DNA from: Pseudolysobacter sp964466115
Lineage (GTDB): Bacteria; Pseudomonadota; Gammaproteobacteria; Xanthomonadales; Rhodanobacteraceae
Assembly: GCA_964466115.1 (NCBI GenBank)
Contig: CAYXMH010000013.1
Coordinates: forward strand, 1 to 64,000
DNA length: 64,000 nt
Direction: 5' to 3'
The translations under genes were made by a program, and so were the position numbers. Under the pieces are notes generated by a model that was not told the origin of the DNA, made no database searches, and was given only the letters and a program-made list of their open reading frames with translations. This document shows positions 33,725 to 41,717 of the stretch, one piece after another; the first letter of the stretch is position 1, and each line of letters starts with the position of its first letter.

Positions 33725-34633
33725 ATGGCACGGACAATGAGTCGCAAACTTTATCGAGCTTCAATATGTATAGCCATTGTGGCTTTGGCAGTTGGCGTTT
33801 GGTTGTCACGACACATTTATATCGATAGCAATAAAAATATTTATCCTGTGCCGGAAACGAATCGGCAAGCACCCAAACTGGAAGCATTGTCTTCGACAGC
33901 CCTAAATCTAGAAGGGAAATCGAGCACAAATCCGACAGTTAAAGAGCAAGTTCGAACTCCCATTGCTTCTCCCCAATCAGTCATTTTTAATGGTGAAAAC
34001 GCTGCCAAATCGTTCCAGGCAGCAAGAGAAACGTTTGGAGAAAATGATCCTCGCATTCGTTCTCTAGAGAATTATGCGGCTATTCTGTGTGCTGACTACC
34101 CTGATCCATTGGGCACTGTGTCGGACAGGTACGTCGATAAAACTCGTGCGTGGGCCATCGATCGAACACTGCGTTGGTGCGAGGGCTATACAACTAAAAC
34201 GGAGATGCAACCTAATACTTTTCCGATTCGTCAATCTCCCGTTTCAACCTTTAAAAAAAGCGGGAGAGAAGCAGCTATTTCGGAAGCATTCCAGATCATT
34301 GCGCAAAGCTTTGATTACGGTGAATTATTTGAAGCTGGGCAGTTTCTTTTTGAAAACAATGCCTTTCCTTATCAGGAGGTTCTCAATTCCCTGTCCAATC
34401 TCGGACTACCCGAGCTTCTGCAAGCATGGGGGTTAGCATCTATGCTTAGAACGTGTGATGCGGCTTCTGGTTGTGGCCCGGGGAGTATTCCTACCGCAGC
34501 CTACTGTGCAAATGGCGGCTGTCCGGAGGGAGTGACCTTCGAGGAGGCTTTGCATCAGACGTTGGCACCTAGAGAATTTCAAGCGACGGTTGCAATGTAT
34601 CAATGGATCATGAAAAAACAAGCGCATCACTAG
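33725..34633 (+). CDS. Membrane-anchored protein of unknown function with cysteine-rich C-terminus
   Basis: The 302-residue product has one N-terminal membrane helix (about residues 10-28, ASICIAIVALAVGVWL) and a long exported part. It has a low-complexity linker (30-95) and then a helical region (FGENDPRIRSLENYAAILC, EAFQIIAQSFDYGELFEAGQ). A C-terminal cysteine cluster follows: LRTCDAASGCGPGS and AYCANGGCPEG. The helical repeats could be TPR- or Sel1-like, but I cannot assign them. Base composition is AT-rich like the preceding gene. Start may be 33737. Function unknown; the cysteines suggest disulfides in the periplasm. Confidence 0.68.
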   Translation: MARTMSRKLYRASICIAIVALAVGVWLSRHIYIDSNKNIYPVPETNRQAPKLEALSSTALNLEGKSSTNPTVKEQVRTPIASPQSVIFNGENAAKSFQAARETFGENDPRIRSLENYAAILCADYPDPLGTVSDRYVDKTRAWAIDRTLRWCEGYTTKTEMQPNTFPIRQSPVSTFKKSGREAAISEAFQIIAQSFDYGELFEAGQFLFENNAFPYQEVLNSLSNLGLPELLQAWGLASMLRTCDAASGCGPGSIPTAAYCANGGCPEGVTFEEALHQTLAPREFQATVAMYQWIMKKQAHH

Positions 34634-34667
34634 CCTACATGCCGCTAATATATTCTTTAGTTTATTT

Positions 34668-34913
34668 ATGAAGAAAGCTAAATCCGAAATGAATGACTGG
34701 CCACGCGACGAATACAAACGTGCGGACCTCGGCGAGATCGTAAGAGGCAAATATGCGAAACGCGCCTCCCGCGCAACTAATGTTGTCGTGCTCGATCCAA
34801 AAATCGCAAAGGTATTTCCTACCGATGCGTCAGTTAACGAGGCGCTGAGTAGCTTGATCGATTTGGCTCGATCAAGCGCTCGCCTAATATCGCGCTCAAG
34901 TGGACGCGACTGA
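34668..34913 (+). CDS. Small antitoxin-like protein, apparently orphan
   Basis: The 81-residue protein follows a pattern seen in many small proteins next to type II toxins: an N-terminal DEYKRADLGEIVRGKYAKR, then NVVVLDPKIAKVFPTDASVNEALSSLI. The core VVVLDP-x-A-x-VFP-x-SVNEAL is characteristic. It would bind DNA or a toxin. No toxin gene is adjacent; dinB follows on the opposite strand with 12 nt between stops. The assignment rests on the motif and is from memory, so moderate confidence only. Confidence 0.55.
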   Translation: MKKAKSEMNDWPRDEYKRADLGEIVRGKYAKRASRATNVVVLDPKIAKVFPTDASVNEALSSLIDLARSSARLISRSSGRD

Positions 34914-34925
34914 CAGCAATGGTGC

Positions 34926-36005
34926 CTAGGGCAATGCAAATAACTCTGGTTGCATCGTTATGCCCGGCAAATCGCAAAAATTACCAAGTCCGACACCGAC
35001 CAAGCGATAACGTGTACCTGCCGGGAAATCCACACGCGCAATAAGCGCAACTGCAAGCGTTACGAGCTCTTCCAGGGAACTCGGCGGCAACGACGGCGTA
35101 TGGCTGCGGGTGTGAATACGGAAGTTCGCGGTTTTTAATTTCAGCACCACGGTGCGGCCGATGCGTTCGCTTTCCTGTGCAGCGGCAACCCAGACCTTTC
35201 CGGCAAGCCGCCGGACCATCGGCTCAAGCTCGGTCAACGGCAAGTCCTGCTCAAACGTATCTTCAGCGGATATCGATTGCGTGGGACGATCCGGGGTTAC
35301 CTCGCCGTGATCAATCCCTTGTGACAAATTGTGCAAGCGCAACCCGTAGCGACCAAACTGGCGCTCTAGATCTTTCGGCGCAATCCCGCCCAACTCGCCA
35401 ATCGTGGTCACGCCCAATGCCTTTAATTTGTCCTCCATTACTTTGCCGACACCCGGTAGACGGGCGACCGACAATGGGTTTAAGAATGCCATTACTTCAT
35501 GTGGACGAATGACGAACAACCCATTCGGCTTGCGCCAATCCGATGCGATCTTGGCCAAAAATTTATTCGGTGCCACGCCGGCCGAAGCCGTAAGCTCGGT
35601 TTCTCGTTGGATGTCCTGTCGTATAACGTTGGCCACCTCGGTTGCCGAGGGCAACCCGGTCTTGGTTTGCGTGACATCAAGATACGCCTCATCCAGCGAC
35701 AGCGGTTCGATCGTGTCGCTGTGCCGGCGCATGATGTCACGCACTTGCTGTGAAACGGTGCGATAGCGAGCGAAATCCGGCGCCACGAAAACCGCCTCGG
35801 GACACAATCGCTCTGCCCGCGCCACCGCCATCGCCGAACGCACGCCAAAAACGCGCGCTTCATAAGAGGCCGCACAAACCACCGAACGATGGCCGCGCCA
35901 TGCCACTACGACCGGCTTGCCCCGCAGCGAAGGATCGTCGCGCTGCGCTACCGACGCATAAAACGCGTCCATATCGATGTGGATGATTTTACGCACGTGC
36001 GCCAT
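34926..36005 (-). CDS. dinB: DNA polymerase IV
   Basis: A 359-residue Y-family translesion polymerase. The palm carries HIDMDAFYASV (catalytic Asp) and LDEAYLDV; the fingers, thumb with LPGVGKVMEDKL helix-hairpin-helix, and little finger follow. The catalytic acidic triad appears intact. Length is typical. The C-terminus (ITMQPELFALP) carries a Q-x-x-L-F-like beta-clamp motif. Transcribed leftward and divergent from the DUF350 gene. No LexA box was spotted upstream. Confidence 0.96.
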   Translation of the reverse strand: MAHVRKIIHIDMDAFYASVAQRDDPSLRGKPVVVAWRGHRSVVCAASYEARVFGVRSAMAVARAERLCPEAVFVAPDFARYRTVSQQVRDIMRRHSDTIEPLSLDEAYLDVTQTKTGLPSATEVANVIRQDIQRETELTASAGVAPNKFLAKIASDWRKPNGLFVIRPHEVMAFLNPLSVARLPGVGKVMEDKLKALGVTTIGELGGIAPKDLERQFGRYGLRLHNLSQGIDHGEVTPDRPTQSISAEDTFEQDLPLTELEPMVRRLAGKVWVAAAQESERIGRTVVLKLKTANFRIHTRSHTPSLPPSSLEELVTLAVALIARVDFPAGTRYRLVGVGLGNFCDLPGITMQPELFALP

Positions 36006-36170
36006 TTAGGTTGATGAGTGAGACCTTAAGGAATACCGGTGCATTCGGATACACTAGAATAAGAGTAATCTTCATGGTCTGGGCAATATCGTAATCGCGA
36101 TGCGGCCATTTCGTAGCGAATTGGTCGATGCGCAACGACAAACCGGTCGTTTTTCCTTCCAGGAGCATTT

Positions 36171-36584
36171 ATGAATCCCGAAGTCGTCAATCACATCACC
36201 GGCATTCCCGGATTTGCCATTTATTTTATTTTAGGCATTGCGCTGCTCACCGTTTTCGCAGCGATCTATGCCTTGCTAACGCCACATCACGAATTCAAGC
36301 TGATCCGAGAGAACAATGTCGCCGCAGCCACTGCTTTAGCCGGCGCCCTGCTCGGTTTTTCATTACCCCTGTGTTCGGCCATTTCCCATTCGGTCAGCTT
36401 GCTCGATTGCCTGGTTTGGGCGAGTATCGCATTGCTGGTTCAAACACTGACGTTTGTTGGCCTGCGCTTGATCTTCTCCGATCTGCCTAAGCGCATTGCC
36501 AACAATGAACTCGCCTTCGGTATTTTCACCGCGGCGCTTTCGGTAGCGGTGGGGCTGATCAATGCCGCCGCGATGACGGATTAA
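36171..36584 (+). CDS. DUF350 membrane protein (YjfL-like)
   Basis: A 137-residue protein with four membrane helices, matching the DUF350 family: PGFAIYFILGIALLTVFAAIYALLTPHHEF, KLIRENNVAAATALAGALLGF, a central hydrophobic stretch and ELAFGIFTAALSVAVGLINAA. The family accompanies YgiB- and YgiC-type proteins, as it does here: ygiB follows 11 nt later and the ATP-grasp gene after it. AGGAG precedes the ATG. It may form or anchor a membrane complex; the function of the family is unproven. Confidence 0.88.
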   Translation: MNPEVVNHITGIPGFAIYFILGIALLTVFAAIYALLTPHHEFKLIRENNVAAATALAGALLGFSLPLCSAISHSVSLLDCLVWASIALLVQTLTFVGLRLIFSDLPKRIANNELAFGIFTAALSVAVGLINAAAMTD

Positions 36585-36595
36585 GGATACGCTCT

Positions 36596-37144
36596 ATGAA
36601 ACGTTCAAAAACCGCGCATCTTTTGCTGATGGGCTTGGCGCCCATCGCACTGACCGCCTGCGATCCCGATGTTCCAGCGACTGTCTACGACAGCGTGGAT
36701 AGCTGTAAGGCCTCCGGCACCATTTCCGCTGAGCAATGCGAAGCATCGTATGCTCAGGCCAAGACCGAGCACGAGCGCGTCGCTCCGCGCTATATGTCGT
36801 TGGCCGATTGCGAGAAGGATTTTGGCGAAGGCAAATGCACGGCCCCATCCAATGCTCAGCCAGGCATGAGTTCCTACATCATGCCGATGATGGCCGGTTA
36901 CATGCTCTCCAATGCGTTGCGCAGGAATGACACCGGGGGCGGCAATTCCACACCCGGCTTTTCGCAACCGCTTTATCGCACGCAGAACTCAGGTTACCAA
37001 ACCGCCGGCGGTGCGCTGGTTGCGCAAGCGCCGGGTGCGGTAACGGTAAGCAAATCCGCGACCATGCCTCAGGCTCGAGCAATCACGATGTCCCGCGCCG
37101 GTTTTGGTTCATCGATGTCGAGCCACAGCCGCAGTGGCGGTTAA
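36596..37144 (+). CDS. ygiB: DUF1190 lipoprotein (YgiB family)
   Basis: A 182-residue lipoprotein with signal MKRSKTAHLLLMGLAPIALT and lipobox cysteine at residue 22 (LTAC). The YgiB signature follows: VYDSVDSCKASG, YAQAKTEHERVAPRY and LADCEKDFGEGKC. A Met/Gly/Ser-rich tail lacks structure. The two disulfide-capable cysteine pairs of the family are present. It sits between DUF350 and the YgiC-like synthase in an operon, the usual triplet. Function is unknown, though ygiBC is linked to envelope stress and biofilm phenotypes in enterics. Confidence 0.9.
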   Translation: MKRSKTAHLLLMGLAPIALTACDPDVPATVYDSVDSCKASGTISAEQCEASYAQAKTEHERVAPRYMSLADCEKDFGEGKCTAPSNAQPGMSSYIMPMMAGYMLSNALRRNDTGGGNSTPGFSQPLYRTQNSGYQTAGGALVAQAPGAVTVSKSATMPQARAITMSRAGFGSSMSSHSRSGG

Positions 37145-37173
37145 ATAAACACACTAACCAACCATCCCAATCC

Positions 37174-38343
37174 ATGCACCGCATCCAGATCGCTGAGCGC
37201 CCCGATTGGCGCGCGAAGGCCGAGCAGTACGGTTTTCGTTTCCACACGATTGCCGGTGCCCGTTATTGGGACGAATCCGCTTATTATCGATTCACGCTGC
37301 GGCAGATAGAACAGGACATCGAAGGTCCCACCGAGGATTTGCATGAGATGGCAATGGCATTGGTGGATGACGTCATCGACAGCGAAGCGTTATTAACCCG
37401 CCTTTGCATTCCGGAAAAATTCTGGGATTGGATACGCCAATCGTGGCGGGACCGACATCCCTATCTCTATGGGCGCATGGATCTGGCGTATGACGGTATT
37501 GGATCAGCCAAACTTTACGAATTGAATTACGACACGCCCACTTCCATCTATGAGGCCGCTTTTTTTCAGTGGTTGTGGTTGGAGGATCAGATCAATGCCG
37601 GCAACCTGCCTAGTCGTGCGGATCAATACAACAGTCTGCAAGAGTTGCTGATCGAATCCTTCAGTGATTTGGCCGCACGAAAACGATTACCAGCGCCTTT
37701 GTATTTTTCCGCCGTCCGGGATTCCACTGAGGATCAGGGTACGGTTGAGTATTTGCGCGATTGCGCGCACCAAGCAGGCCTCGATACGCGTCTGATTGCG
37801 ATCGAGGACATTGGTTTGAGCGAGGACGGGCGTTTTACCGATCTTGATGATTTTGTCATTCCCGCGTTGTTCAAGCTTTACCCACTGGAGGATCTGTTTC
37901 GCGAGCAGTTCGCAGCCGCGCTCCCTACCTCGGGAATGCAGCTGCTTGAACCCCCATGGAAATCCATTCTGAGCAACAAAGGCATCCTGCCGTTGCTGTG
38001 GGAACGCCATACCGGGCATCCGAATCTGTTGCCAGCGTACGCCGAAAACAGCGCTCACGATCCGTTACCGTCGGGCTGGATACGCAAACCGGTATTTTCG
38101 CGGGAAGGCGCCAACATCCAAATGCATTTGACCGACGGCACCGAGATGAAAACGGCTGGGCCTTACCTGCACGGCCCCACCATCCGCCAAGCCTGCCATC
38201 CCCTACCTTGCATTGAGGGCAATTATCCGGTAATCGGAAGTTGGACGGTCGGCAATCGCGCCGCCGGTCTTAGCATCCGCGAAGACAGCTCGCCAATTAC
38301 CCAAGACACATCGCGATTCATTCCACATATCATTCTTGATTAA
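37174..38343 (+). CDS. ygiC: ATP-grasp protein of the glutathionylspermidine synthase family (YgiC/YjfC)
   Basis: The 389-residue product matches the C-terminal synthetase half of glutathionylspermidine synthase: WRDRHPYLYGRMDLAYDG, KLYELNYDTPTSIYE, DLDDFVIPALFKLYPLEDLF, LLEPPWKSILSNKGILPLLW, and GWIRKPVFSREGANIQ with a final PVIGSWTVGN. The ATP-grasp metal-binding Glu and Asn residues (in YELNYD) are kept. The enzyme is expected to make an amide bond with ATP; its true substrates in this module are not known. Last gene of the DUF350-ygiB-ygiC set, 23 nt before ribD. Confidence 0.9.
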   Translation: MHRIQIAERPDWRAKAEQYGFRFHTIAGARYWDESAYYRFTLRQIEQDIEGPTEDLHEMAMALVDDVIDSEALLTRLCIPEKFWDWIRQSWRDRHPYLYGRMDLAYDGIGSAKLYELNYDTPTSIYEAAFFQWLWLEDQINAGNLPSRADQYNSLQELLIESFSDLAARKRLPAPLYFSAVRDSTEDQGTVEYLRDCAHQAGLDTRLIAIEDIGLSEDGRFTDLDDFVIPALFKLYPLEDLFREQFAAALPTSGMQLLEPPWKSILSNKGILPLLWERHTGHPNLLPAYAENSAHDPLPSGWIRKPVFSREGANIQMHLTDGTEMKTAGPYLHGPTIRQACHPLPCIEGNYPVIGSWTVGNRAAGLSIREDSSPITQDTSRFIPHIILD

Positions 38344-38366
38344 CGTGTTTTTTATTCACACGAGCC

Positions 38367-39329
38367 ATGTACTCCTCGCTGAATGATTCGATTTGGATGA
38401 TGCTGGCTATTGCGGCAGCGGAGCCATTCATCGGGATGACTGCGCCGAATCCACCGGTGGGCGCTTGCCTGGTAAAAGACAATCGACTGTTAGCCGTCGG
38501 CGAACACCATCGCGCCGGAGACGACCATGCGGAGGTCGTTGCACTGAAGCGCGCATGGGCGCGTTACGGCGCTGAATGCGCGCAGGGTGCAACGATGTAC
38601 AGCACGCTGGAGCCTTGCAATCACAGCGGCCGCACGCCGCCTTGCGCGCGCACGTTGATTGCGGCGCGGGTCGAGCGCGTCGTTTATGGTGTTGACGATA
38701 TCCATGCAAAGGCGGCGGGAGGCGCCTTGGCGTTGCGCGGGGCCGGCATTTCCGTAACCTCGGGTGTTGCGCTTGAGGATTGCCTGAAACAACTGCGGCC
38801 ATTTTTAAAATTGCAACAAAAGAAACAGCCTTGGATCGTACACAAACTGGCCTGGCGCATAGGCGCAGACGATACATTAACCATGCGGCCGCAACCCGGC
38901 AGCACCACATTCACCAGCGCCGAAAGCCTCGCCATCGCGCACACCGAGCGGCGCCAGTGCGATGCGATCGTGACCGGCATCGGCACGGTATTGGCCGATG
39001 CGCCGCGCTTTACCGTGCGTGCCGTACCCGATCATCCGCACAAACGCCGCCGCATTGCCGTCGTTTCACGATCGGGGCAACAAGCACCCCCAGCGTGGAT
39101 TCAGCAACAAATCGAAGCCGGCCATGAGGTGCTGCATTGCTTTAGTTTTGACAGCGCCGTGCAGACGTTGGGCGAACTTGGATGCCTGCGCGTTTTAGTC
39201 GAAGCAGGACCTGCGCTTTCCCAAGCGATTGAATCCGAACACCTCTGGGATGAACGGTTACAATTTATCCATCAATCGGGGAAGCCCGACATCGTGACGC
39301 GGGAATTGGCATGTTCAGCGGGATCATAA
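38367..39329 (+). CDS. ribD: Riboflavin biosynthesis bifunctional deaminase/reductase RibD
   Basis: A 320-residue enzyme with an N-terminal zinc deaminase domain (HAEVVAL near residue 55 and the cysteines in EPCNHSGRTPPC) and a C-terminal reductase domain (TFTSAESLAIAHTERRQCDAIVTGIGTVLADAP, LRVLVEAGPALSQAI). It converts the GTP-derived pyrimidine to the 5-amino-6-ribitylamino form in two steps. Roughly 45 residues shorter than E. coli RibD, mainly in the reductase half. First gene of ribD-ribE-ribBA-ribH; its end overlaps ribE by 19 nt. No FMN riboswitch fits in the 23-nt upstream gap. Confidence 0.94.
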   Translation: MYSSLNDSIWMMLAIAAAEPFIGMTAPNPPVGACLVKDNRLLAVGEHHRAGDDHAEVVALKRAWARYGAECAQGATMYSTLEPCNHSGRTPPCARTLIAARVERVVYGVDDIHAKAAGGALALRGAGISVTSGVALEDCLKQLRPFLKLQQKKQPWIVHKLAWRIGADDTLTMRPQPGSTTFTSAESLAIAHTERRQCDAIVTGIGTVLADAPRFTVRAVPDHPHKRRRIAVVSRSGQQAPPAWIQQQIEAGHEVLHCFSFDSAVQTLGELGCLRVLVEAGPALSQAIESEHLWDERLQFIHQSGKPDIVTRELACSAGS

Positions 39330-39904
39330 GTGCGGTGGCGCGCATTGCCGCGATTAAGGCGTGTGCTAGCGGCAAAATCATTCGAGTGGATACACCGTAT
39401 GAGGATGTCTTACCCGGTGAAAGTATCGCCGTCAACGGCGTATGCTTGACCGCAACCGAACGCACCGCGATGACGTCGGGTATGCGTATCGAGTTTTTTG
39501 TCAGCAGTGAAACGTGTGAACGCACGAACCTCGGTGCATGCAATCAAGGTGATGTCATTAATTTGGAGCGGGCGTTACGCTTATCCGATCGGCTTTCTGG
39601 CCATCTGGTGCAAGGGCATGTGGATGGACTGGCGAAATTGGTATCCCAGCATCCGGTGGGCGACGCCCACCAACTGGACGTTGAGCTTCCAGAGCCTTTT
39701 TTTGGGTTAGTGATCGAAAAGGGTTCGATTGCGCTTGACGGCATCAGTCTTACCATAAACCAATTGCACAACAACCGTATTTTTTTAATGGTAATCCCGC
39801 ATACTTGGCAGAATACCAATCTCAATCACCGCAAACCCGGTGATCCACTCAACGTCGAATTCGATATGATCGCTAAGTACGTTCAACAATGGGTGCAACA
39901 ATGA
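39311..39904 (+). CDS. ribE: Riboflavin synthase, alpha subunit
   Basis: A 197-residue riboflavin synthase made of two similar barrel halves: MFSGIISAVARI at the start, GESIAVNGVCLTAT in the first repeat and KGSIALDGISLTI in the second, plus GHLVQGHVDG. It dismutates two 6,7-dimethyl-8-ribityllumazine to riboflavin. It overlaps ribD by 19 nt and ribBA by 4 nt (ATGA), so all are translationally coupled. Residues 15-17 (IKACASG) lack the usual positioning, but family motifs are otherwise intact. Confidence 0.95.
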   Translation: MFSGIISAVARIAAIKACASGKIIRVDTPYEDVLPGESIAVNGVCLTATERTAMTSGMRIEFFVSSETCERTNLGACNQGDVINLERALRLSDRLSGHLVQGHVDGLAKLVSQHPVGDAHQLDVELPEPFFGLVIEKGSIALDGISLTINQLHNNRIFLMVIPHTWQNTNLNHRKPGDPLNVEFDMIAKYVQQWVQQ

Positions 39905-41121
39905 ACACCATACCTGAAGCCATCAATGCCATTCGTCGCGGTGGAATGGTTGTCCTGGTCGATGATGAAGACCGCGAGAACGAAGGCGATCTGGTGATCG
40001 CGGCGGATGCGGTGACACCAGACAGCATCAATTTCATGGCGAAAGAGGGACGCGGCCTGATTTGCCTGGCCATGGCACCGGAGAAAATCGACCGGCTCGA
40101 ATTGCCGCAAATGGTTCAGCACAATCGCTCGCGCTATGGCACAGCGTTTACAATCTCGATCGAGGCGCGGACAGGCATCACTACCGGTATTTCGGCCGCC
40201 GATCGCGCCCGCACGGTTCAGGTGGCTTGTGCGCCGAATGCGCGACCTGAAGACATCGTCATGCCCGGACATATTTTTCCGCTGCGCGCGCAAAAGGGTG
40301 GCGTTTTGGTGCGCGCGGGGCAAACCGAGGGTAGCGTCGATTTGGCGCGGATGGCGGGACGCGAGGCGGCCGGCGTGATTTGCGAAATCATGAACGACGA
40401 CGGCAGCATGGCGCGCCTGCCCGACCTTAAGCTTTTCGCCGCGAAGCATCAGCTGCCGTTGGTCAGCGTAAAGGACCTCATCGCCCACCGTATGCAGAGT
40501 GAATCCCTAATCGAATGCGTGGGTGAAGCCAAATTACCGATCGATGACGTTGGTGAATTCAAGATGATCGGCTTTCGCAGCCTGATTGACGACTCCGAGC
40601 ACTTGGCTTTGGTCAAAGGCGATCTGGCCACAACAAAGCAAGCGCCGTTGGTACGCGTCCATTCCGAATGCCTAACCGGTGACGCACTGGGATCGGCGCG
40701 GTGCGACTGCGGTCAACAATTGCGCGCCGCGCTGCGCCAAATCCATCGCGAAGGTTGCGGAGTATTGGTCTACATGCGCGCACAGGAAGGCCGCGGCATT
40801 GGCCTTTTAAACAAAGTGCGCGCTTACGCCTTGCAGGACAGCGGCATGGATACGGTTGAGGCCAACCATCACCTGGGGTTCGAAGCCGATTTGCGCCATT
40901 ACGGCATCGGCGCGCAGATTTTGAAGGCGCTCGGTATGCGACAACTGCGATTGCTGACCAATAACCCGCGCAAAGTGGTGGGGCTTGACGGTTATGGATT
41001 GGAAATCATCGAGCGTCTCCCCAACGAGGTTGACGCAAACTCGGCCAACCTGCCGTACTTGACCACCAAACGCGATAAATTAGGCCACTTGCTTAAAGTC
41101 GTTCCCGCCACCAAGCCTTGA
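39901..41121 (+). CDS. ribBA: Bifunctional DHBP synthase / GTP cyclohydrolase II
   Basis: A 406-residue fusion. The N-terminal RibB half has VLVDDEDRENEGDLVIAAD near residue 20-35 (metal-binding Glu/Asp), then GRGLICLAM, and makes the four-carbon unit from ribulose 5-phosphate. The C-terminal RibA half has the zinc cysteines in CLTGDALGSARCDCG, the RGIGL loop and MDTVEANHHLGF, and opens GTP. Both sets of active-site residues are present, so both activities are expected. The start at 39901 overlaps the ribE stop by 4 nt and is preferred to 39889. Confidence 0.96.
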   Translation: MNTIPEAINAIRRGGMVVLVDDEDRENEGDLVIAADAVTPDSINFMAKEGRGLICLAMAPEKIDRLELPQMVQHNRSRYGTAFTISIEARTGITTGISAADRARTVQVACAPNARPEDIVMPGHIFPLRAQKGGVLVRAGQTEGSVDLARMAGREAAGVICEIMNDDGSMARLPDLKLFAAKHQLPLVSVKDLIAHRMQSESLIECVGEAKLPIDDVGEFKMIGFRSLIDDSEHLALVKGDLATTKQAPLVRVHSECLTGDALGSARCDCGQQLRAALRQIHREGCGVLVYMRAQEGRGIGLLNKVRAYALQDSGMDTVEANHHLGFEADLRHYGIGAQILKALGMRQLRLLTNNPRKVVGLDGYGLEIIERLPNEVDANSANLPYLTTKRDKLGHLLKVVPATKP

Positions 41122-41130
41122 ACCAGCCGC

Positions 41131-41565
41131 ATGCGCTTCGCTATCGCCGTCAGCCGCTTTAACGAAGACGTAACCGCCGGTTTATTGCGCGGTGCAAAGG
41201 CACAATTAATCGAAACCGGAATTGCTGAAAGCGACATCGATGTTTTTCACGCCGCAGGTGCGTTTGAGATTCCGCTGATTGCGCAACGCCTGGCGCGCAG
41301 CGCCCGCTATGCCGGCGTGATTTGTCTCGGAGCGATTATCGAAGGCGATACAGCGCATTTCGAGTTCATCAGCTTGGGCGCGACGGTTGGTGTTATGCAG
41401 GCGATGTTGCAAACCGATACCCCGATCAGCTTCGGTATCTTAACCACCTACACCGACGAACAAGCGATTGCGCGTTCATCCGATGATCCGCACAACAAAG
41501 GGCGTGAAGCCGCAGCGGCGTGCATTGATACAGCGCGCTTGTTGCAGACTATCGGAAAATCGTAG
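41131..41565 (+). CDS. ribH: 6,7-dimethyl-8-ribityllumazine synthase
   Basis: A 144-residue lumazine synthase. Motifs: VSRFNEDVTAGLLRGA, FHAAGAFEIPLIAQRLA, GAIIEGDTAHFEFIS with the proposed catalytic His, and SFGILTTYTDEQAIARS. The enzyme condenses the RibD-derived pyrimidine with the RibB product. It ends the rib operon; its TAG stop codon is also the first three bases of a genomic palindrome. A bidirectional terminator follows about 95 nt later. The start is slightly truncated in the N-terminal strand compared with E. coli, as is common. Confidence 0.95.
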   Translation: MRFAIAVSRFNEDVTAGLLRGAKAQLIETGIAESDIDVFHAAGAFEIPLIAQRLARSARYAGVICLGAIIEGDTAHFEFISLGATVGVMQAMLQTDTPISFGILTTYTDEQAIARSSDDPHNKGREAAAACIDTARLLQTIGKS

Positions 41566-41584
41566 GGTGGGCTTTTAGCCCACC
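41563..41584. repeat. Extragenic palindrome, GGTGGGCT family (copy 2), overlapping the ribH stop
   Basis: TAGGGTGGGCTTTTAGCCCACC, a hairpin with GGTGGGCT and AGCCCACC arms. Its opening TAG is the stop codon of ribH. It faces copy 3 (41628-41648) in inverse orientation with 43 bp between; together they can form either two small hairpins or one long one. Confidence 0.7.
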
Positions 41585-41627
41585 ACTTCCTCACGATTAA
41601 AACACTCTTCAAATACCGATCAAAGAC

Positions 41628-41648
41628 GGTGGGCTAAAGCCCACCCTA
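41628..41648. repeat. Extragenic palindrome, GGTGGGCT family (copy 3)
   Basis: GGTGGGCTAAAGCCCACCCTA, the inverse complement of copy 2 except for one loop base. It precedes the bidirectional terminator by 10 nt. The pair resembles the inverted twin arrangement of bacterial REP elements. Confidence 0.7.
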
Positions 41649-41658
41649 CAGATACGAA

Positions 41659-41691
41659 AAAAGCCGCCTGAGCAATACTCAGGCGGCTTTT
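41659..41691. terminator. Bidirectional rho-independent terminator between ribH and the PA-domain subtilase
   Basis: A perfect 14-bp stem AAAAGCCGCCTGAG with a 5-nt CAATA loop and its complement ending CGGCTTTT. T-runs occur on both sides, so it can stop the rib operon and, from the other side, the 1128-residue subtilase gene whose stop codon is 27 nt away. Confidence 0.92.
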
Positions 41692-41717
41692 GTGCATCTG
41701 AAACTACCGCAATGCGA

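Noticed and set aside
38344..38366. A possible FMN riboswitch before ribD
   Set aside because: Only 23 nt separate ygiC from ribD and no RFN-element sequence is visible in or just ahead of that gap.
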